Below, piece after piece: positions 7,795 to 17,888 of a stretch of 55,533 nt of DNA. Origin of the DNA: an uncultured Leptolyngbyaceae cyanobacterium (lineage in GTDB: Bacteria; Cyanobacteriota; Cyanobacteriia; Leptolyngbyales; Leptolyngbyaceae). The stretch covers positions 1-55,533 of the forward strand of contig CALIDI010000053.1 of assembly GCA_938023035.1 (NCBI GenBank), given 5' to 3'. A model generated the notes under the pieces. The model saw only the letters and a program-made list of their open reading frames with translations, did not search any database and had not been told where the DNA came from. The position numbers and the translations under genes are program-made. The stretch's first letter is position 1; each line of letters opens with the position of its first letter.

Positions 7795-9504
7795 TCAGAA
7801 CAGGAAATAGCGCTGAGCCATTGGTAGAACCGTTGCCGGTTCGCAGGTTAGGAGTTGCCCATCGGCTCTGACTTCGTAGGTTTCAGCGTCGACCTCAATC
7901 TGGGGAATGGCGTCATTCAGTTTCAAGTCTCGCTTGCTGATGCTGCGAGTATTGGCTACTCCGACTACCTGCTTGGTTAAACCAAGTCGCTCAGGAATGC
8001 CATTTTTGAGGGCAGCCTGGGAAACAAAGGTGAGGGAGGTGGCTGCGATTGCCCCACCGAAGCTCCCAAACATTGGCCGCATATGAACAGGTTGGGGGGT
8101 GGGGATGCTGGCGTTGGGGTCTCCCATCTGTGCCCAGGCAATGAACCCACCTTTAAGCACCAATTCTGGCTTCACACCAAACAGGGCCGGTTTCCAGAGG
8201 CAGAGGTCGGCGAGCTTGCCCACTTCAATTGAGCCAACTTGATGGGCGATACCATGGGCGATCGCCGGATTAATGGTGTACTTAGCAACATAACGCTTTG
8301 CCCGAAAGTTGTCATTGCGGCTAGAGTCTTCGGCCAGAGCACCCCGTTGCACCTTCATCTTGTGCCCCGTTTGCCAGGTGCGAATAATCACTTCTCCAAC
8401 CCGCCCCATGGCCTGGGAGTCAGAGGCAATAATGCTAAAGGCACCCAGGTCATGCAAAATATCCTCAGCGGCAATGGTTTCCCGACGAATACGAGATTCA
8501 GCAAAGGCGACATCTTCGGGAATGTTTGGGCTGAGGTGATGGCATACCATCAACATATCCAGGTGTTCATCCAGGGTATTGACTGTGTAGGGCCGGGTCG
8601 GGTTGGTGGAAGAGGGCAATACATTCAACTCACCACAGACTTTAATAATGTCGGGGGCATGGCCGCCGCCTGCGCCTTCGGTGTGGTAAGTGTGAATCAC
8701 CCGATTGTTGAAAGCGCGAATCGTATCTTCTACAAATCCCGATTCATTGAGCGTATCGGTGTGGATAGCGACCTGCACGTCATATTCTTCGGCCACGCTC
8801 AGACAGGTATCAATTGCCGCCGGGGTGGTGCCCCAGTCTTCATGGAGCTTCAGGCCCATCGCGCCCGCTTCCACCTGCTCGCGCAATCCTTCAGGTTGGC
8901 CACTGTTGCCTTTGCCCAAAAAGCCCAAATTCATTGGGAAGGCATCAGCCGCTTGTAACATCCGGTGAATGTTCCAGGCGCCGGGGGTGCAGGTGGTGGC
9001 ATTGGTTCCGGTGGCTGGCCCGGTGCCACCGCCAAGCATTGTTGTCACCCCTGAGGCGATCGCGGTTTCAATCTGCTGGGGGCAGATAAAGTGAATGTGA
9101 GCATCAATGCCGCCTGCGGTAAGAATCATGCCCTCACCAGCGATCGCCTCGGTAGCCGGACCGATCACAATCGTCACATGGTCTTGAATATAGGGGTTGC
9201 CAGCTTTGCCAATGCCAACAATCCGGCCATCTTTGATCCCCACATCTGCCTTGACAATCCCCCACCAATCGAGAATCAAGGCATTGGTAATCACCAGGTC
9301 AACCGCACCCGCCTCACGGGAAATCGGAGATTGCCCCATGCCATCGCGAATCACCTTACCACCGCCAAACTTAACCTCATCACCGTAGGTCGTGTAATCC
9401 TGCTCGACTTCAATCATCAGCTCTGTGTCTGCCAAGCGCACGCGATCGCCCACTGTCGGGCCAAAGGTTTCAGCATAGGCGCGGCGACTCATGCGGTAGC
9501 TCAT
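7795..9504 (-). CDS. ureC: Urease subunit alpha
   Basis: Catalytic subunit of urease (urea to ammonia and carbamate), 569 residues, full length. Nickel and catalytic residues are present: HIHF (H136, H138), the carbamylated lysine in GLKLHEDW (K219), H248 in [10 protein letters not shown]274 in [10 protein letters not shown], the flap in MVCHHLS (C321, H322) and D362 in ASDSQAMGR. The first residues ([19 protein letters not shown]) match the usual start; ATG 9492 is an alternative. No ureA, ureB or accessory gene (ureD-G) lies within the window on either side, so the subunits must be encoded elsewhere if the enzyme is active. Confidence 0.97.
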   Translation of the reverse strand: MSYRMSRRAYAETFGPTVGDRVRLADTELMIEVEQDYTTYGDEVKFGGGKVIRDGMGQSPISREAGAVDLVITNALILDWWGIVKADVGIKDGRIVGIGKAGNPYIQDHVTIVIGPATEAIAGEGMILTAGGIDAHIHFICPQQIETAIASGVTTMLGGGTGPATGTNATTCTPGAWNIHRMLQAADAFPMNLGFLGKGNSGQPEGLREQVEAGAMGLKLHEDWGTTPAAIDTCLSVAEEYDVQVAIHTDTLNESGFVEDTIRAFNNRVIHTYHTEGAGGGHAPDIIKVCGELNVLPSSTNPTRPYTVNTLDEHLDMLMVCHHLSPNIPEDVAFAESRIRRETIAAEDILHDLGAFSIIASDSQAMGRVGEVIIRTWQTGHKMKVQRGALAEDSSRNDNFRAKRYVAKYTINPAIAHGIAHQVGSIEVGKLADLCLWKPALFGVKPELVLKGGFIAWAQMGDPNASIPTPQPVHMRPMFGSFGGAIAATSLTFVSQAALKNGIPERLGLTKQVVGVANTRSISKRDLKLNDAIPQIEVDAETYEVRADGQLLTCEPATVLPMAQRYFLF

Positions 9505-10258
9505 AGGGCACTCATTCCTTCAATCACAACTGCAATCATACTTGAGCTAGTTAGGCTGTGCTGGTGTGCCGGTAGAGAGTTGCGCTAGAGGCTTTTTCAT
9601 TCCCAGCAAAACCTATCGAAAGCCAAATTTTAGTAAACCATCCTGTTTATTACCGGTCTCCGTCCCAAAAGGGCTGAAGAGTCAGGATAGGCTGGGACAA
9701 AGTATAGCCTTAGTTAGACAGAATCCAAACTCCTTGCCAGACGAGTGGTTGAGCGGGATCATTCGTGCCAGCTTTTGGTGTCATTTTCTAATTTTGAGCC
9801 ATCCCGATCCATCCAACAGCAAGCAATGTCCCAGAATGCCCCGGGATGTTTCAGACAAACCTCGGATGTACTGGGCGATCGCACAGCCTCTCAGGAAACT
9901 GGCTGCTTTCGCTGCTGCGGTTCTTCTAGTGGCCGCTAAGCTGGGTATAGTTGCGTTGACCGCACTCCAGGTGACACAACCTGCTCGAAACACAATAAGG
10001 CTTGACTTTGAGGCTTTGTAAGAGGTACCTGTCAAGGGTAAAAGGCTGTTTTAATTCTTTATATTTTGCTATTGAACTTCTTAAACGCCTATGTGTGTAA
10101 ACCTGGAACTAATTACAGGTGTCTAACATCTTGTTAACTGAACCAGGTATTAGCTTTGAAATTCTTCATATTTAGACCTGTCATGTTACCATCTGTGTGA
10201 AAAATCAGTGCTGTTATCACGATTTTTTTGTTTCTCTGTGGTGGAGGAGAGTACGGGA
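9505..10258. other. Spacer between ureC and the oxidoreductase gene
   Basis: About 750 bases between divergently transcribed genes. One + frame (9566-10021) stays open, but only its last 50 residues look faintly like a membrane segment and no SD or conserved start supports it, so it is not called. The last 200 bases before the oxidoreductase are AT-rich and probably hold its promoter, with a small dyad acctg...caggt around 10107-10126. Confidence 0.45.
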
Positions 10259-11338
10259 GTGCAAGATAGATCAGTATTGGGGTATTCCAGTAGCGGCGGT
10301 CAGCGCAATCACCCCGACCCCGTTCGTGTGGGTGTGATCGGCGTTGGCAACATGGGGCAGCACCATGTCCGCGTCTTAAGTCTGATGAAGGATGTGGAGT
10401 TGGTGGGGGTTGCAGATACCAACGTTGAACGCGGTATCGAAACGGCTTACAAATACCACATTCGCTACTTTGAAGATTATCGAGATATGTTGGCTCATGT
10501 GGATGCAGTCTGTATTGCTGTACCGACTAGATTGCATCACTCGGTGGGGATTGCTTGTTTAGAGGCAGGTTTGCATGTTCTGCTAGAGAAACCGATTGCT
10601 GCAACCATTGCTGAGGCAGAATCCTTAGTCAATGCGGCTGCAGATGCTAAGCGTATTCTCCAGGTTGGGCACATCGAGCGTTTTAATCCAGCGTTTCAAG
10701 AGCTAAGCAAGGTACTGAAGACGGAAGAGTTGCTTGCCCTAGAGGCCGATCGAATGAGTCCCTATTCGGATCGGGCCAATGATGTGTCAGTTGTGCTTGA
10801 TCTAATGATTCATGATATCGATCTGCTGTTGGAGCTAACCGGCTCCCCGGTGGTGAAGCTAGCGGCGAGTGGTAGCCGTGGCGCTACTTCTGATTATCTA
10901 GATTATGTAACCGCTACGCTTGTTTTTGGTAACGGTGTTGTGGCAACCCTAACTGCGAGTAAGGTCACCCATCGTAAAATTCGCCGGATTGCTGCCCACT
11001 GCCGGCGATCACTGACGGAGGCAGATTTTCTGCGTAATGAAATTCTGGTACATCGGCAGACCAATACAAACACTACGGCAAGTGGAACTCAAAGTCTCTA
11101 TCGCCAGGATGGCATCATTGAAAGGGTCTACAGCAGTAATGTCGAGCCTCTACGGGCGGAGTTAGAGCATTTTGTCAGTTGTGTGCGGGCCGGTACCCAG
11201 CCCTATGTGGGCGGTGAGCAGGCGCTAAAAGCCCTGCGACTGGCCAGCTCCATTGAGCAAATGGCCCTTGATGGCAGCCTCTGGCAAGCAACCGATAACA
11301 AGTTGCAGGAAGTTCCATCTGGAGTGGTGCCTGTTTAG
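10259..11338 (+). CDS. Gfo/Idh/MocA family oxidoreductase
   Basis: NAD(P)-dependent sugar or cyclitol dehydrogenase family. The N-terminal Rossmann fold is clear (VRVGVIGVGNMGQHH, then VADTN), followed by the EKPIAA motif with the catalytic lysine, GHIERFNPAF, and MIHDIDLLLELTG with the conserved HD pair. The C-terminal alpha/beta substrate domain is complete. About 359 residues, typical. GTG 10259 is proposed as start because GGAGGAG lies 10 bases upstream; the frame stays open to GTG 10208. Substrate cannot be read from sequence; UDP-sugar or myo-inositol-like compounds are typical of the family. It stands alone. Confidence 0.85.
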   Translation: MQDRSVLGYSSSGGQRNHPDPVRVGVIGVGNMGQHHVRVLSLMKDVELVGVADTNVERGIETAYKYHIRYFEDYRDMLAHVDAVCIAVPTRLHHSVGIACLEAGLHVLLEKPIAATIAEAESLVNAAADAKRILQVGHIERFNPAFQELSKVLKTEELLALEADRMSPYSDRANDVSVVLDLMIHDIDLLLELTGSPVVKLAASGSRGATSDYLDYVTATLVFGNGVVATLTASKVTHRKIRRIAAHCRRSLTEADFLRNEILVHRQTNTNTTASGTQSLYRQDGIIERVYSSNVEPLRAELEHFVSCVRAGTQPYVGGEQALKALRLASSIEQMALDGSLWQATDNKLQEVPSGVVPV

Positions 11339-11496
11339 GTCGTCCTTCTGGCTTACTGGTGAAAGAGTAGCGCAAGCGATGCTTCCACTTCTGCCCAAAC
11401 CTTACAGAAGGCTGAACTGATTCAGTAATTATGTCCTGCCTTTATCCTGTTTCCAAGTAACCTATTTAGGTTTAGAGGGCGTTTGCATGGCTAGGT

Positions 11497-11570
11497 GCAT
11501 GTTACTTTTGCCTTCACTCTAAATCCCTCTCCCAATTGCTGGGGGATAGGGGCCTACTAAGGTGGCATGC
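11497..11570. repeat. MITE-like intergenic repeat, copy 5 (short)
   Basis: A 74-bp copy with left end gcatgttacttttgcc and right end (other strand) gcatgccaccttagtagg, plus the ctctcccaattgctgggg core. It looks like an internally deleted form of the 27.7-kb copy. Confidence 0.55.
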
Positions 11571-11665
11571 TTTCCTATGGCTCAGCGGTTAAGGTCGCCA
11601 CGACAGGAACGAAGCCACTGCGACTGAGATCGCCAAGGCTATTTTTCACTTCCTTAGATGTGAAT

Positions 11666-11709
11666 ACCATTGCTTTTCCCCCTGGCTTAGTCAGGGGGAA
11701 AGCAATGGT
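11666..11709. other. Long hairpin, 18 bp with one bulge
   Basis: accattgcttttccccctg (11666-11684) pairs with cagggggaaagcaatggt (11692-11709) around a 7-base loop; one extra T bulges on the left arm. It is followed by a T-rich stretch. It could be a terminator, an end of an old mobile element, or a structured transcript. Confidence 0.7.
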
Positions 11710-11903
11710 TGTCTATTTTAATGTAAGCTGCAGCTCATCTTGGTCATTAAAAATGCTGCTAGATTTTGCAGCGGAGGCGATGCCACGGCTGCTTCTTGCG
11801 AAGGGCAATGTATTAAGCTCTATGAGCCTTGGCTCTAGATACAGGAATCCTGAAATACAATAAGGTTTAGTTAAGACACTTAGACGAGCAAGAGATAGAT
11901 GTT

Positions 11904-12107
11904 ATGCTTGTCATCTTGATGAATGACCAGTTGCTTTCGCCTCAGAAGGTTTGTCAGGGCTGCCTTCTAGCTGACCAAGAGGGTACACCTCGTTGGCGCT
12001 CTGGGCGTTTGTGTTGCGGCCAAGCTATCCCTACAGCATCCAGTCATCAGCCGCAGCAGTTTGAGTGCGTCATGGGCTTTCGGGTGGCGAATATCGAATC
12101 TGCTTAA
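11904..12107 (+). CDS. Small cysteine-rich conserved protein
   Basis: 67 residues (62 if ATG 11919 is the start). The pattern is a CxxC (VCQGCLL), a hydrophilic turn GTPRWRSGRLCCG, and a last cysteine in FECVMGFRVANIE. Five cysteines in so short a protein suggest metal binding (zinc or Fe-S). It reads like a small conserved cyanobacterial protein rather than a chance frame because all cysteines and the end are well placed; this judgement is from memory and its function is unknown. The upstream 560 bases hold only repeats. Confidence 0.6.
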   Translation: MLVILMNDQLLSPQKVCQGCLLADQEGTPRWRSGRLCCGQAIPTASSHQPQQFECVMGFRVANIESA

Positions 12108-12216
12108 GCGATTTTGCCAGTCATTAGCGCGTTGAGTTGAGTAAGGTATTCTGAGAAGCTAACTTGTTGCTGTGCCCCAAGAGCTAACCCGTTGCGAGGG
12201 GTTTCTTTGCGCCTGT

Positions 12217-13632
12217 TTAGCCTTTTGGATTGGCGAGTTTGGCCTGGGCGGTGGCTAGGGCCTGCCGGACTTGCTCAAAACCGGTGCCACCAAAGCTATT
12301 ACGGGCAGAAACCACTGTTTTGGGCGCGATTGCAGCATAAATATCATCAGCAAAGGCTGGATGGAGTGCCTGCCACTCTGCAAGGGTCAGATCTTTGAGC
12401 AGCTTACCCTGGGCAATCGAGGTTTTTACCACTTTGCCCACTAGGTTGTAGGCTTCCCGAAAAGGCACGCCCTTAGCCGCTAGGTAATCAGCCACATCCG
12501 TAGCGTTAGAGAAATCCTCATTCACAGCCTGATCCAGCCGCGCTGTATTGAATGTCACCCCCTCCTGCAACAAAATCGTCATTGCCTCTAGGCAGGCTTT
12601 AACGGTGACCACACTATCAAATAAAGCTTCCTTGTCTTCCTGCAAGTCCTTGTTGTAAGCGAGGGGCAGACCTTTCATCAAAACCAGCAGGCCCTGGAGG
12701 TGCCCAAACACCCGACCCGCTTTTCCCCGTACTAGTTCGGGTACATCGGGGTTTTTCTTTTGCGGCATGATGCTGGAACCTGTGGCGCAGCTATCGTTAA
12801 GCGTCACAAAGCTAAACTCCTGGGATGCCCACATAATTACTTCTTCTGAGAGGCGACTCAGGTGCACCATCACCAGGCTGGCGGCACAAAGAAACTCGAT
12901 CGCAAAATCGCGATCGCTAACCCCATCCAGACTGTTGGCATAGACTCCGTCAAATCCCAGCAACTTTGCTGTGTAATGGCGATCAATCGGGAAGGTTGTC
13001 CCTGCTAAGGCTCCCGACCCCAAGGGTGAACAATTCACTCGTTGATAAATTTGCCCCAGTCGTTGCCAGTCGCGCTCGGCCATCTCAAAATAAGCCAGCA
13101 GGTGGTGTGCCAAACTGACGGGCTGTGCTCGCTGCAAGTGGGTGTAACCGGGAATGAGAGTTTCTACATGCTGCTCTGCCAATTGCAACAGCACTGCTTG
13201 AAATTGGCGCAGGTGGCCCTGAATTTGTTGAATGTGATCGCGCAAATAAAGGCGAGTGTCGGTGCCTACCTGGTCATTCCGCGAGCGCGCCGTATGCAGC
13301 TTTTTGCCCACTTCCCCAACCAGTTCCGTCAGCCGACGCTCGACCGCAAAGTGAACATCCTCTGCTTCAATGCTAGGGGTAAAGGTTCCGGCCCGATACT
13401 CCTGCCGGACTTGCTCTAGCCCTGCGACTAATTGCTCTCCTTCGGTGGGAGAGATAATACCGGTATGAGCCAGCATCCGGGCATGTGCCTGAGAAGCCGT
13501 GATATCGTACTCAATGAGCTGGATATCAAAACCAATGCTGGCATTAAAGCGGGCGATCGCTGGATGCAGAGCCGACTCAAATCGTTGACTCCAGGTAGAT
13601 ACCTGCGGACTAGGGGGGGACTGATTGTTCAA
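12217..13632 (-). CDS. argH: Argininosuccinate lyase
   Basis: Last step of arginine synthesis: argininosuccinate to arginine and fumarate. 471 residues, fumarase/aspartase superfamily. The signature [15 protein letters not shown] is intact, with the catalytic serine in the SSIMPQ loop; TSRSRNDQ-like ([13 protein letters not shown]) and [10 protein letters not shown] motifs are also present. The start is TTG 13632 with GAGGA nine bases upstream. It is the most distal gene of a minus-strand series that begins with DUF502-nusB-ftsY, after a small membrane-protein gene and the phosphatase gene. Confidence 0.96.
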   Translation of the reverse strand: MNNQSPPSPQVSTWSQRFESALHPAIARFNASIGFDIQLIEYDITASQAHARMLAHTGIISPTEGEQLVAGLEQVRQEYRAGTFTPSIEAEDVHFAVERRLTELVGEVGKKLHTARSRNDQVGTDTRLYLRDHIQQIQGHLRQFQAVLLQLAEQHVETLIPGYTHLQRAQPVSLAHHLLAYFEMAERDWQRLGQIYQRVNCSPLGSGALAGTTFPIDRHYTAKLLGFDGVYANSLDGVSDRDFAIEFLCAASLVMVHLSRLSEEVIMWASQEFSFVTLNDSCATGSSIMPQKKNPDVPELVRGKAGRVFGHLQGLLVLMKGLPLAYNKDLQEDKEALFDSVVTVKACLEAMTILLQEGVTFNTARLDQAVNEDFSNATDVADYLAAKGVPFREAYNLVGKVVKTSIAQGKLLKDLTLAEWQALHPAFADDIYAAIAPKTVVSARNSFGGTGFEQVRQALATAQAKLANPKG

Positions 13633-13674
13633 GCAAACATCCTCAACAAAACATTCCTAAGTTTAGATGGGTGC

Positions 13675-13908
13675 TTAACCGAAACTAGTAAAAGTCTTGA
13701 CCAAATAACCCAAAATAAGTCCCCCCAGAAAGGCCCACACCTGTCCAGTTTTGACAAAATGGTTCCAAGTACGGCTAATATCGCCAGCAAAATCAGGATC
13801 TTTAAACTGTTGCGCCAAGTCAAGGGGCAAATGCCAATGTAATAGCTGGGCCACATCTACCGACTGAACTAGGCTGATGCCATCGAACACACTATGCAAA
13901 GAACTCAT
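13675..13908 (-). CDS. Small membrane protein of unknown function
   Basis: 77 residues from ATG 13908, which has GGAGG 11 bases upstream; GTG 13917 is too close to that SD. The N-terminal 50 residues are soluble-looking (LLHWHLPLDLAQQF, WNHFVKTGQ) and the end is a single hydrophobic helix, VWAFLGGLILGYLVKTF, giving a tail-anchored layout. It reads like a small conserved cyanobacterial protein. It lies between the phosphatase gene and argH on the same strand, so it may be cotranscribed with them. Function unknown. Confidence 0.65.
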   Translation of the reverse strand: MSSLHSVFDGISLVQSVDVAQLLHWHLPLDLAQQFKDPDFAGDISRTWNHFVKTGQVWAFLGGLILGYLVKTFTSFG

Positions 13909-14002
13909 GTCTACCACAACCCTCCTCAGTTAAGCGGCTACGACTAACAGCGTAAGCAACGATGACAAGAAAGCATAGCAGGAAATCAACAAATGCGTGA
14001 AT

Positions 14003-15463
14003 TCAATCATTTGAATCGGCGGCTTTTGAATCAGCGGCTGACGTTGCCCGTGCCTGCATCACAATTAAGGTCATGTCATCAGAATTACGCTTGTTAGTAC
14101 CAATAAAAGTCTGCACCTGCTCAAACAGGTAATCTAAAATTTCCTGGGGATCATCGCAGTACTGACAGGCCCATTGAAAGGCTTGCACCAGGTTTTCTTC
14201 ATCAAACCGTTCCCCATTGTGGTTGGCCGCATCAGTAAACCCATCCGTATAGTAAATCAAAGTGTCACCCGGTTCTAATCGAACTTGGGCATCCTGGTAC
14301 TGGGTCTCTGCATCTAACCCAATCAACATCCCTAGGGTATCTAAGCGCTTAATTGTATGACTGGCCGCTTGCCACAACAGCGGCGGGTTATGGGCAGCAT
14401 TACTATAGGAAAGTATCCGAGTTTGAGGGTTAAACTCAGAATAAAACAACGTTACAAACCGGTTGGAGTTTTCTAAATCGGCGTACATCACTCGATTCAA
14501 GTGCTGCAAAATCCGAGCAGGGCTATGCCCATTCAAAACTTCTGCTCGCAACATGCCGCGAGTCATGGTCATGATTAGCCCAGCGGGCACACCTTTACCC
14601 ATAACATCGCCAATCACAATACTCCAGCGCCCCGATTCACAGCCCACCTCTTTGCGAGAACGCGCCCGGTCGTAGCTAGCGGGAATGAAATCGTAATAGT
14701 CGCCCCCGACCCGGTTAGCTGTTTGACACTTAGCTGCAAGTGCCAGCCCTTCAATTTTGGGGCATTGTCGCGGCAATAGCTGTAACTGAATCTCAGCACC
14801 AATTTCTAGCTCTCGATCAAGCCGTTCTTTCTTGCGCAATTCAACAGTTAACTCATCATTTTCAATCGCCACTGCCGTTTGATCTGCTACTAAACGCACG
14901 AGCTTTTGGCGGGTTTCGGTCCAGGTATATTGAGCATCTCGGCTAAATACATAGAGTCGGCCCCGTTCTAAGTTTTTGACCAAAATCGCCGTACCAAATA
15001 CCTGGACATCGGTGCCCAGACAAAAGCTCATCTGCCGGTCTAGCTCAGCGATCGCACTGGCACTCAGTGGCACAATTTCTCCTGGTTTACTAGGAGTGAG
15101 CGCCGCACTCAGTTGGCGAGTTGTCGCTTCAATGGCTTTGCGCACATCCTGGCAGAGGCGATTATCCTGGCAGTGCAGACGCTCCAGCCGAACTTGACCA
15201 TTTGGCTTGAATAACAGTAACGCTCCCCCGTCGCAGTCGGTGACACGACTAGCCATCAGCGGAATCAGCTCCAAAAACTGGTTCAAATTATTAAAACTGC
15301 GGAGAGCAAAACCGAGAGAACTCAGCAAATCCTGAATTTTATGTTGCTCTCGATTCAGGCGTGCCACCAGTTCCTTTAGCGCAAACACCGGAGTGATCTC
15401 AGGGGCAGGGGCACTGAGATCAGAAGATTGCGAGGGCTGTCTTGGCAGAGGCACTGCAGTCAT
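14003..15463 (-). CDS. GAF domain/SpoIIE-type PP2C phosphatase (RsbU-like)
   Basis: 486 residues. The first 200 or so form a GAF-like sensor domain; a short coiled region (ELRKKERLDRELEIGAEIQ) links it to a C-terminal PP2C-type serine phosphatase. Metal-site motifs are visible: VGGDYYDF, GDVMGKGVPAG, YTDGFTDAAN and NSDDMTLIV. Such proteins dephosphorylate anti-sigma factor antagonists or related STAS proteins in partner-switching control. No membrane segment or signal peptide was seen, so it is cytosolic. It lies 730 bases downstream of ftsY on the same strand. Confidence 0.87.
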   Translation of the reverse strand: MTAVPLPRQPSQSSDLSAPAPEITPVFALKELVARLNREQHKIQDLLSSLGFALRSFNNLNQFLELIPLMASRVTDCDGGALLLFKPNGQVRLERLHCQDNRLCQDVRKAIEATTRQLSAALTPSKPGEIVPLSASAIAELDRQMSFCLGTDVQVFGTAILVKNLERGRLYVFSRDAQYTWTETRQKLVRLVADQTAVAIENDELTVELRKKERLDRELEIGAEIQLQLLPRQCPKIEGLALAAKCQTANRVGGDYYDFIPASYDRARSRKEVGCESGRWSIVIGDVMGKGVPAGLIMTMTRGMLRAEVLNGHSPARILQHLNRVMYADLENSNRFVTLFYSEFNPQTRILSYSNAAHNPPLLWQAASHTIKRLDTLGMLIGLDAETQYQDAQVRLEPGDTLIYYTDGFTDAANHNGERFDEENLVQAFQWACQYCDDPQEILDYLFEQVQTFIGTNKRNSDDMTLIVMQARATSAADSKAADSND

Positions 15464-16197
15464 GGGACGAATGTCAATTAATCATAGGTAATATACAGCT
15501 TAAATATCTTCTGGTTCGACGATTAGGAAAGAGTTTTCTGACATCTTCATTTTTGGGAACTGGCACTGGCTTAGCCGTCAAAATGACCTCTGCCCGCGTG
15601 GATTTAGCTTAACAACGCTAGAGGCTAGTAGACCAAGGCAGCAGTATCAGTCTGGCTTCCCTCACCCCAACCCCTCTCCCAAAGTGGGAGAGGAAGCTTT
15701 GATCTGGCTCTCCTGGAGGGGAGAAGGAGCATCGCCTTGGCAGGCATTCAAGAAAGGGGGATGAGGATGGCCTAGGCTAGTCCAGAAATTCCTGCTTGTC
15801 CTAAGAGCAACAATTTGCTGCATCCCCTGAGAGGGTGCAGTCGGTCATCAGCGATTCTTCCCTCCTTACCAGCGATCGCCCCAGTTAGGGAGAAACCCAT
15901 CACTAGAACCATGTCATTTAAGTTAGATAAGGATAACCAATTTCTGCAAAAGATCGTAACTCTCTCAGCAAATTCTTTGTGAATTTGTCGCTAAAGGCAA
16001 TGAGAAGCCTAAATCAATAGGCTGGCTAGTAACTGCTGCTTGCTATTCAGCAGCTTAGCCTTCCGAGGGTTCTAGAGAACGCCCCTAGTGGAAGCGGGCT
16101 GCGTCAAGGGTTGATTTAAGAGTTAACATCTTTGAAAACACTAGGCTTGACTGGCTTTCGGAAAAGAGAACCCCTAATTTTTAGTCTTGACAGGTTC
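15464..16197. other. Spacer between ftsY and the phosphatase gene
   Basis: Non-coding. It holds a MITE-like copy at 15661-15765 and otherwise unremarkable sequence. No terminator with a clear U-tract was recognised, so whether ftsY and the phosphatase gene are cotranscribed cannot be said. Confidence 0.45.
15661..15765. repeat. MITE-like intergenic repeat, copy 6
   Basis: ctcaccccaacccctctcccaa at the left, gggagagg and ggaggggag words within, and a right part ending near gggggatgagga. It lacks the clean terminal inverted repeat of the best copies. Confidence 0.45.
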
Positions 16198-17697
16198 TTA
16201 GCCATTCAGCAGGGCTTCAACAAACTCATAACTGGAGAAGGGGCGTAAATCTTCAATGCCTTCGCCGGCTCCAATAAAGCGGATCGGCAGACCCAACTGC
16301 TGCACCACAGCCAAGGCGATTCCCCCTTTGGCGGTGCCGTCGAGTTTCGTCAGCACGACCCCACTCAGTTGAGCTGCCTCTGCAAACACCTCTGCCTGAC
16401 GCAGGCCATTTTGTCCCAGGGTTGAGTCTAAAACAAGCAGCGATTCAATACAGGCATCGCCTGCTTTTTTATCAATGATGCGGCGAACTTTACTCAGTTC
16501 ATCCATCAAGTTCTTTTTATTCTGCAAGCGACCAGCTGTATCCACCAGCAATAGTTCGGTTCCCCTAGCCTGCGCCGCTGTGATGGCATCAAAGACTACT
16601 GCTGCCGGATCAGTATTTTTCCCAGGATTGGCAATTACCTCGACACCACTACGATGCCCCCACACCTTTACCTGCTCAACCGCCGCCGCCCGAAAGGTAT
16701 CCGCCGCTGCAATTAAGCAGCGATAGCCGGATTGACTAGCGATATGAGCTAGTTTGCCAATCGTGGTTGTTTTACCGGCACCATTGACCCCGGTAATGAG
16801 CCAGATATTCAGCTGATCTTTTTGAGGAGCAAATAAATAGCCCTTTTGCTCTCCTAAAGGGGCATCCAGCATTTCTCGGATCAATTGCTTCAGGTAAATA
16901 ATGGCTTCCTCTGGAGGCAACGTTTCATCCCGCAGACGAGTTTGTAAGGCTTGAATAATAGCGTCGGTAGCCGCTACTCCTACATCCGCTTGTAGCAGAG
17001 CCGCTTCAATTTCAAGGACGGCATCATTGTTCAGTGGCCCCTGCCCCACAATTGCCCGCAACTGATTGACCAGGCCTCGCCGCGTTTTATCTAACCCCTG
17101 GCGTAAACGCTTTAGCCAGGTAATTTCTTCAATTGAAATTTGCTCCGGTCGCCGCCCCTGGGAGGCTAAAATTTCAGCCGACCAAAGAAAGCCTTCATCC
17201 AAAATAATGGGCGGAGGCAGTTCAGGGGTGGCGATAGTGGCCGCTGATGGGGCCGATGCGGGTTCTGCGATCGCCTCAGCCTTCAGGCGTTCTAGCCGGG
17301 CTTGCCGCTCGGCCTCAGCCTCAGCCCAAAAAGGCAGAGGTGTAGCAGATTCAATCGCCGGAACCGCTGTTTCCGGGAGAGTCGGTAGAGACTCTATCGG
17401 TTCTGTACCAGCAGCCGGAACTGCTGACGCTGCTTCTAGAGTTTCTGCTTCTAGAGTTTTTGCCTCAAGAGCCTCTGTTTTAGTCTCAGCCGCTTCAGCT
17501 TCAGGCGCAGGCGCTGTTGGTGCTGGAGCTTCCTGTTGGCGCTTTTGAATATTCTGATAGGCGGCTTTGGCCCAGGCCAAATAATCCTCTGCGGTAGTGA
17601 CCTCCGGTGCAGCGGAAGGTGCTTCAGTGGGTTCTGCCTCAGACTGGGCTGCTTCTGGCTGATCGCTATATTGCCGCCGAAACCAATCAAATGTCAT
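16198..17697 (-). CDS. ftsY: Signal recognition particle receptor FtsY
   Basis: SRP receptor GTPase that docks ribosome-SRP complexes at the membrane. 499 residues from ATG 17697 (AGAAGG upstream; the frame extends seven codons further). Residues 1-195 are an acidic, Ala/Pro/Glu-rich A domain with short repeats such as ALEAKTLEAETLEA. The NG GTPase core follows: GVNGAGKTT (303-311), then DTFRAAA, DTAGRLQNK, TKLDGTAKGG and GAGEGIEDLRPF. The A domain is the membrane-association and variable part. Downstream of nusB and DUF502 on the same strand. Confidence 0.96.
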   Translation of the reverse strand: MTFDWFRRQYSDQPEAAQSEAEPTEAPSAAPEVTTAEDYLAWAKAAYQNIQKRQQEAPAPTAPAPEAEAAETKTEALEAKTLEAETLEAASAVPAAGTEPIESLPTLPETAVPAIESATPLPFWAEAEAERQARLERLKAEAIAEPASAPSAATIATPELPPPIILDEGFLWSAEILASQGRRPEQISIEEITWLKRLRQGLDKTRRGLVNQLRAIVGQGPLNNDAVLEIEAALLQADVGVAATDAIIQALQTRLRDETLPPEEAIIYLKQLIREMLDAPLGEQKGYLFAPQKDQLNIWLITGVNGAGKTTTIGKLAHIASQSGYRCLIAAADTFRAAAVEQVKVWGHRSGVEVIANPGKNTDPAAVVFDAITAAQARGTELLLVDTAGRLQNKKNLMDELSKVRRIIDKKAGDACIESLLVLDSTLGQNGLRQAEVFAEAAQLSGVVLTKLDGTAKGGIALAVVQQLGLPIRFIGAGEGIEDLRPFSSYEFVEALLNG

Positions 17698-17888
17698 TGC
17701 ACGCCTTCTGAAAACCACTGTTTAAACTACTGTAGTATGGCAGCGCTCCACTGGAACTGAGTTATCCCATTTTGGATGACAGTCTAGAGATTTTGGTTAA
17801 CCAAAGCCCTCCACTGTTGAGTTCTGACAGATTTGAGCAGGAAGGCGTTATGACTTGCATGAGACGGGTCGCGACCATTTGCGAGAGG

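Larger units (their letters stand above)
11339..11903. other. Spacer with repeat and strong hairpin
   Basis: A stretch of 565 bases with a MITE-like repeat (11497-11570) and a long hairpin (11666-11709). An open + frame (11567-11863) crosses both. Its opening (SAVKVATTGTKP) looked like a possible remnant of the tail of a TnpB-type transposon protein, but I cannot verify this. Confidence 0.4.

Noticed and set aside
7420-7827. 135-codon + frame after phoU
   Set aside because: Starts inside phoU, runs through a repeat-like spacer and into the end of ureC; no protein-like segment.
8239-8958. 239-codon + frame inside ureC
   Set aside because: Antisense to an intact urease alpha gene with complete active-site motifs; a codon-bias shadow.
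9566-10021. 151-codon + frame between ureC and the oxidoreductase gene
   Set aside because: Composition is not protein-like for most of its length, no SD, and a single late hydrophobic patch is not enough.
11567-11863. 98-codon + frame, possible TnpB tail
   Set aside because: Runs through a long hairpin; similarity to a transposon protein is only an impression and no other part of a transposase is present.
13629-13856. 75-codon minus-strand frame near the small membrane protein
   Set aside because: Overlaps, in another frame, the better supported 13675-13908 gene, which has an SD and a clean tail anchor.
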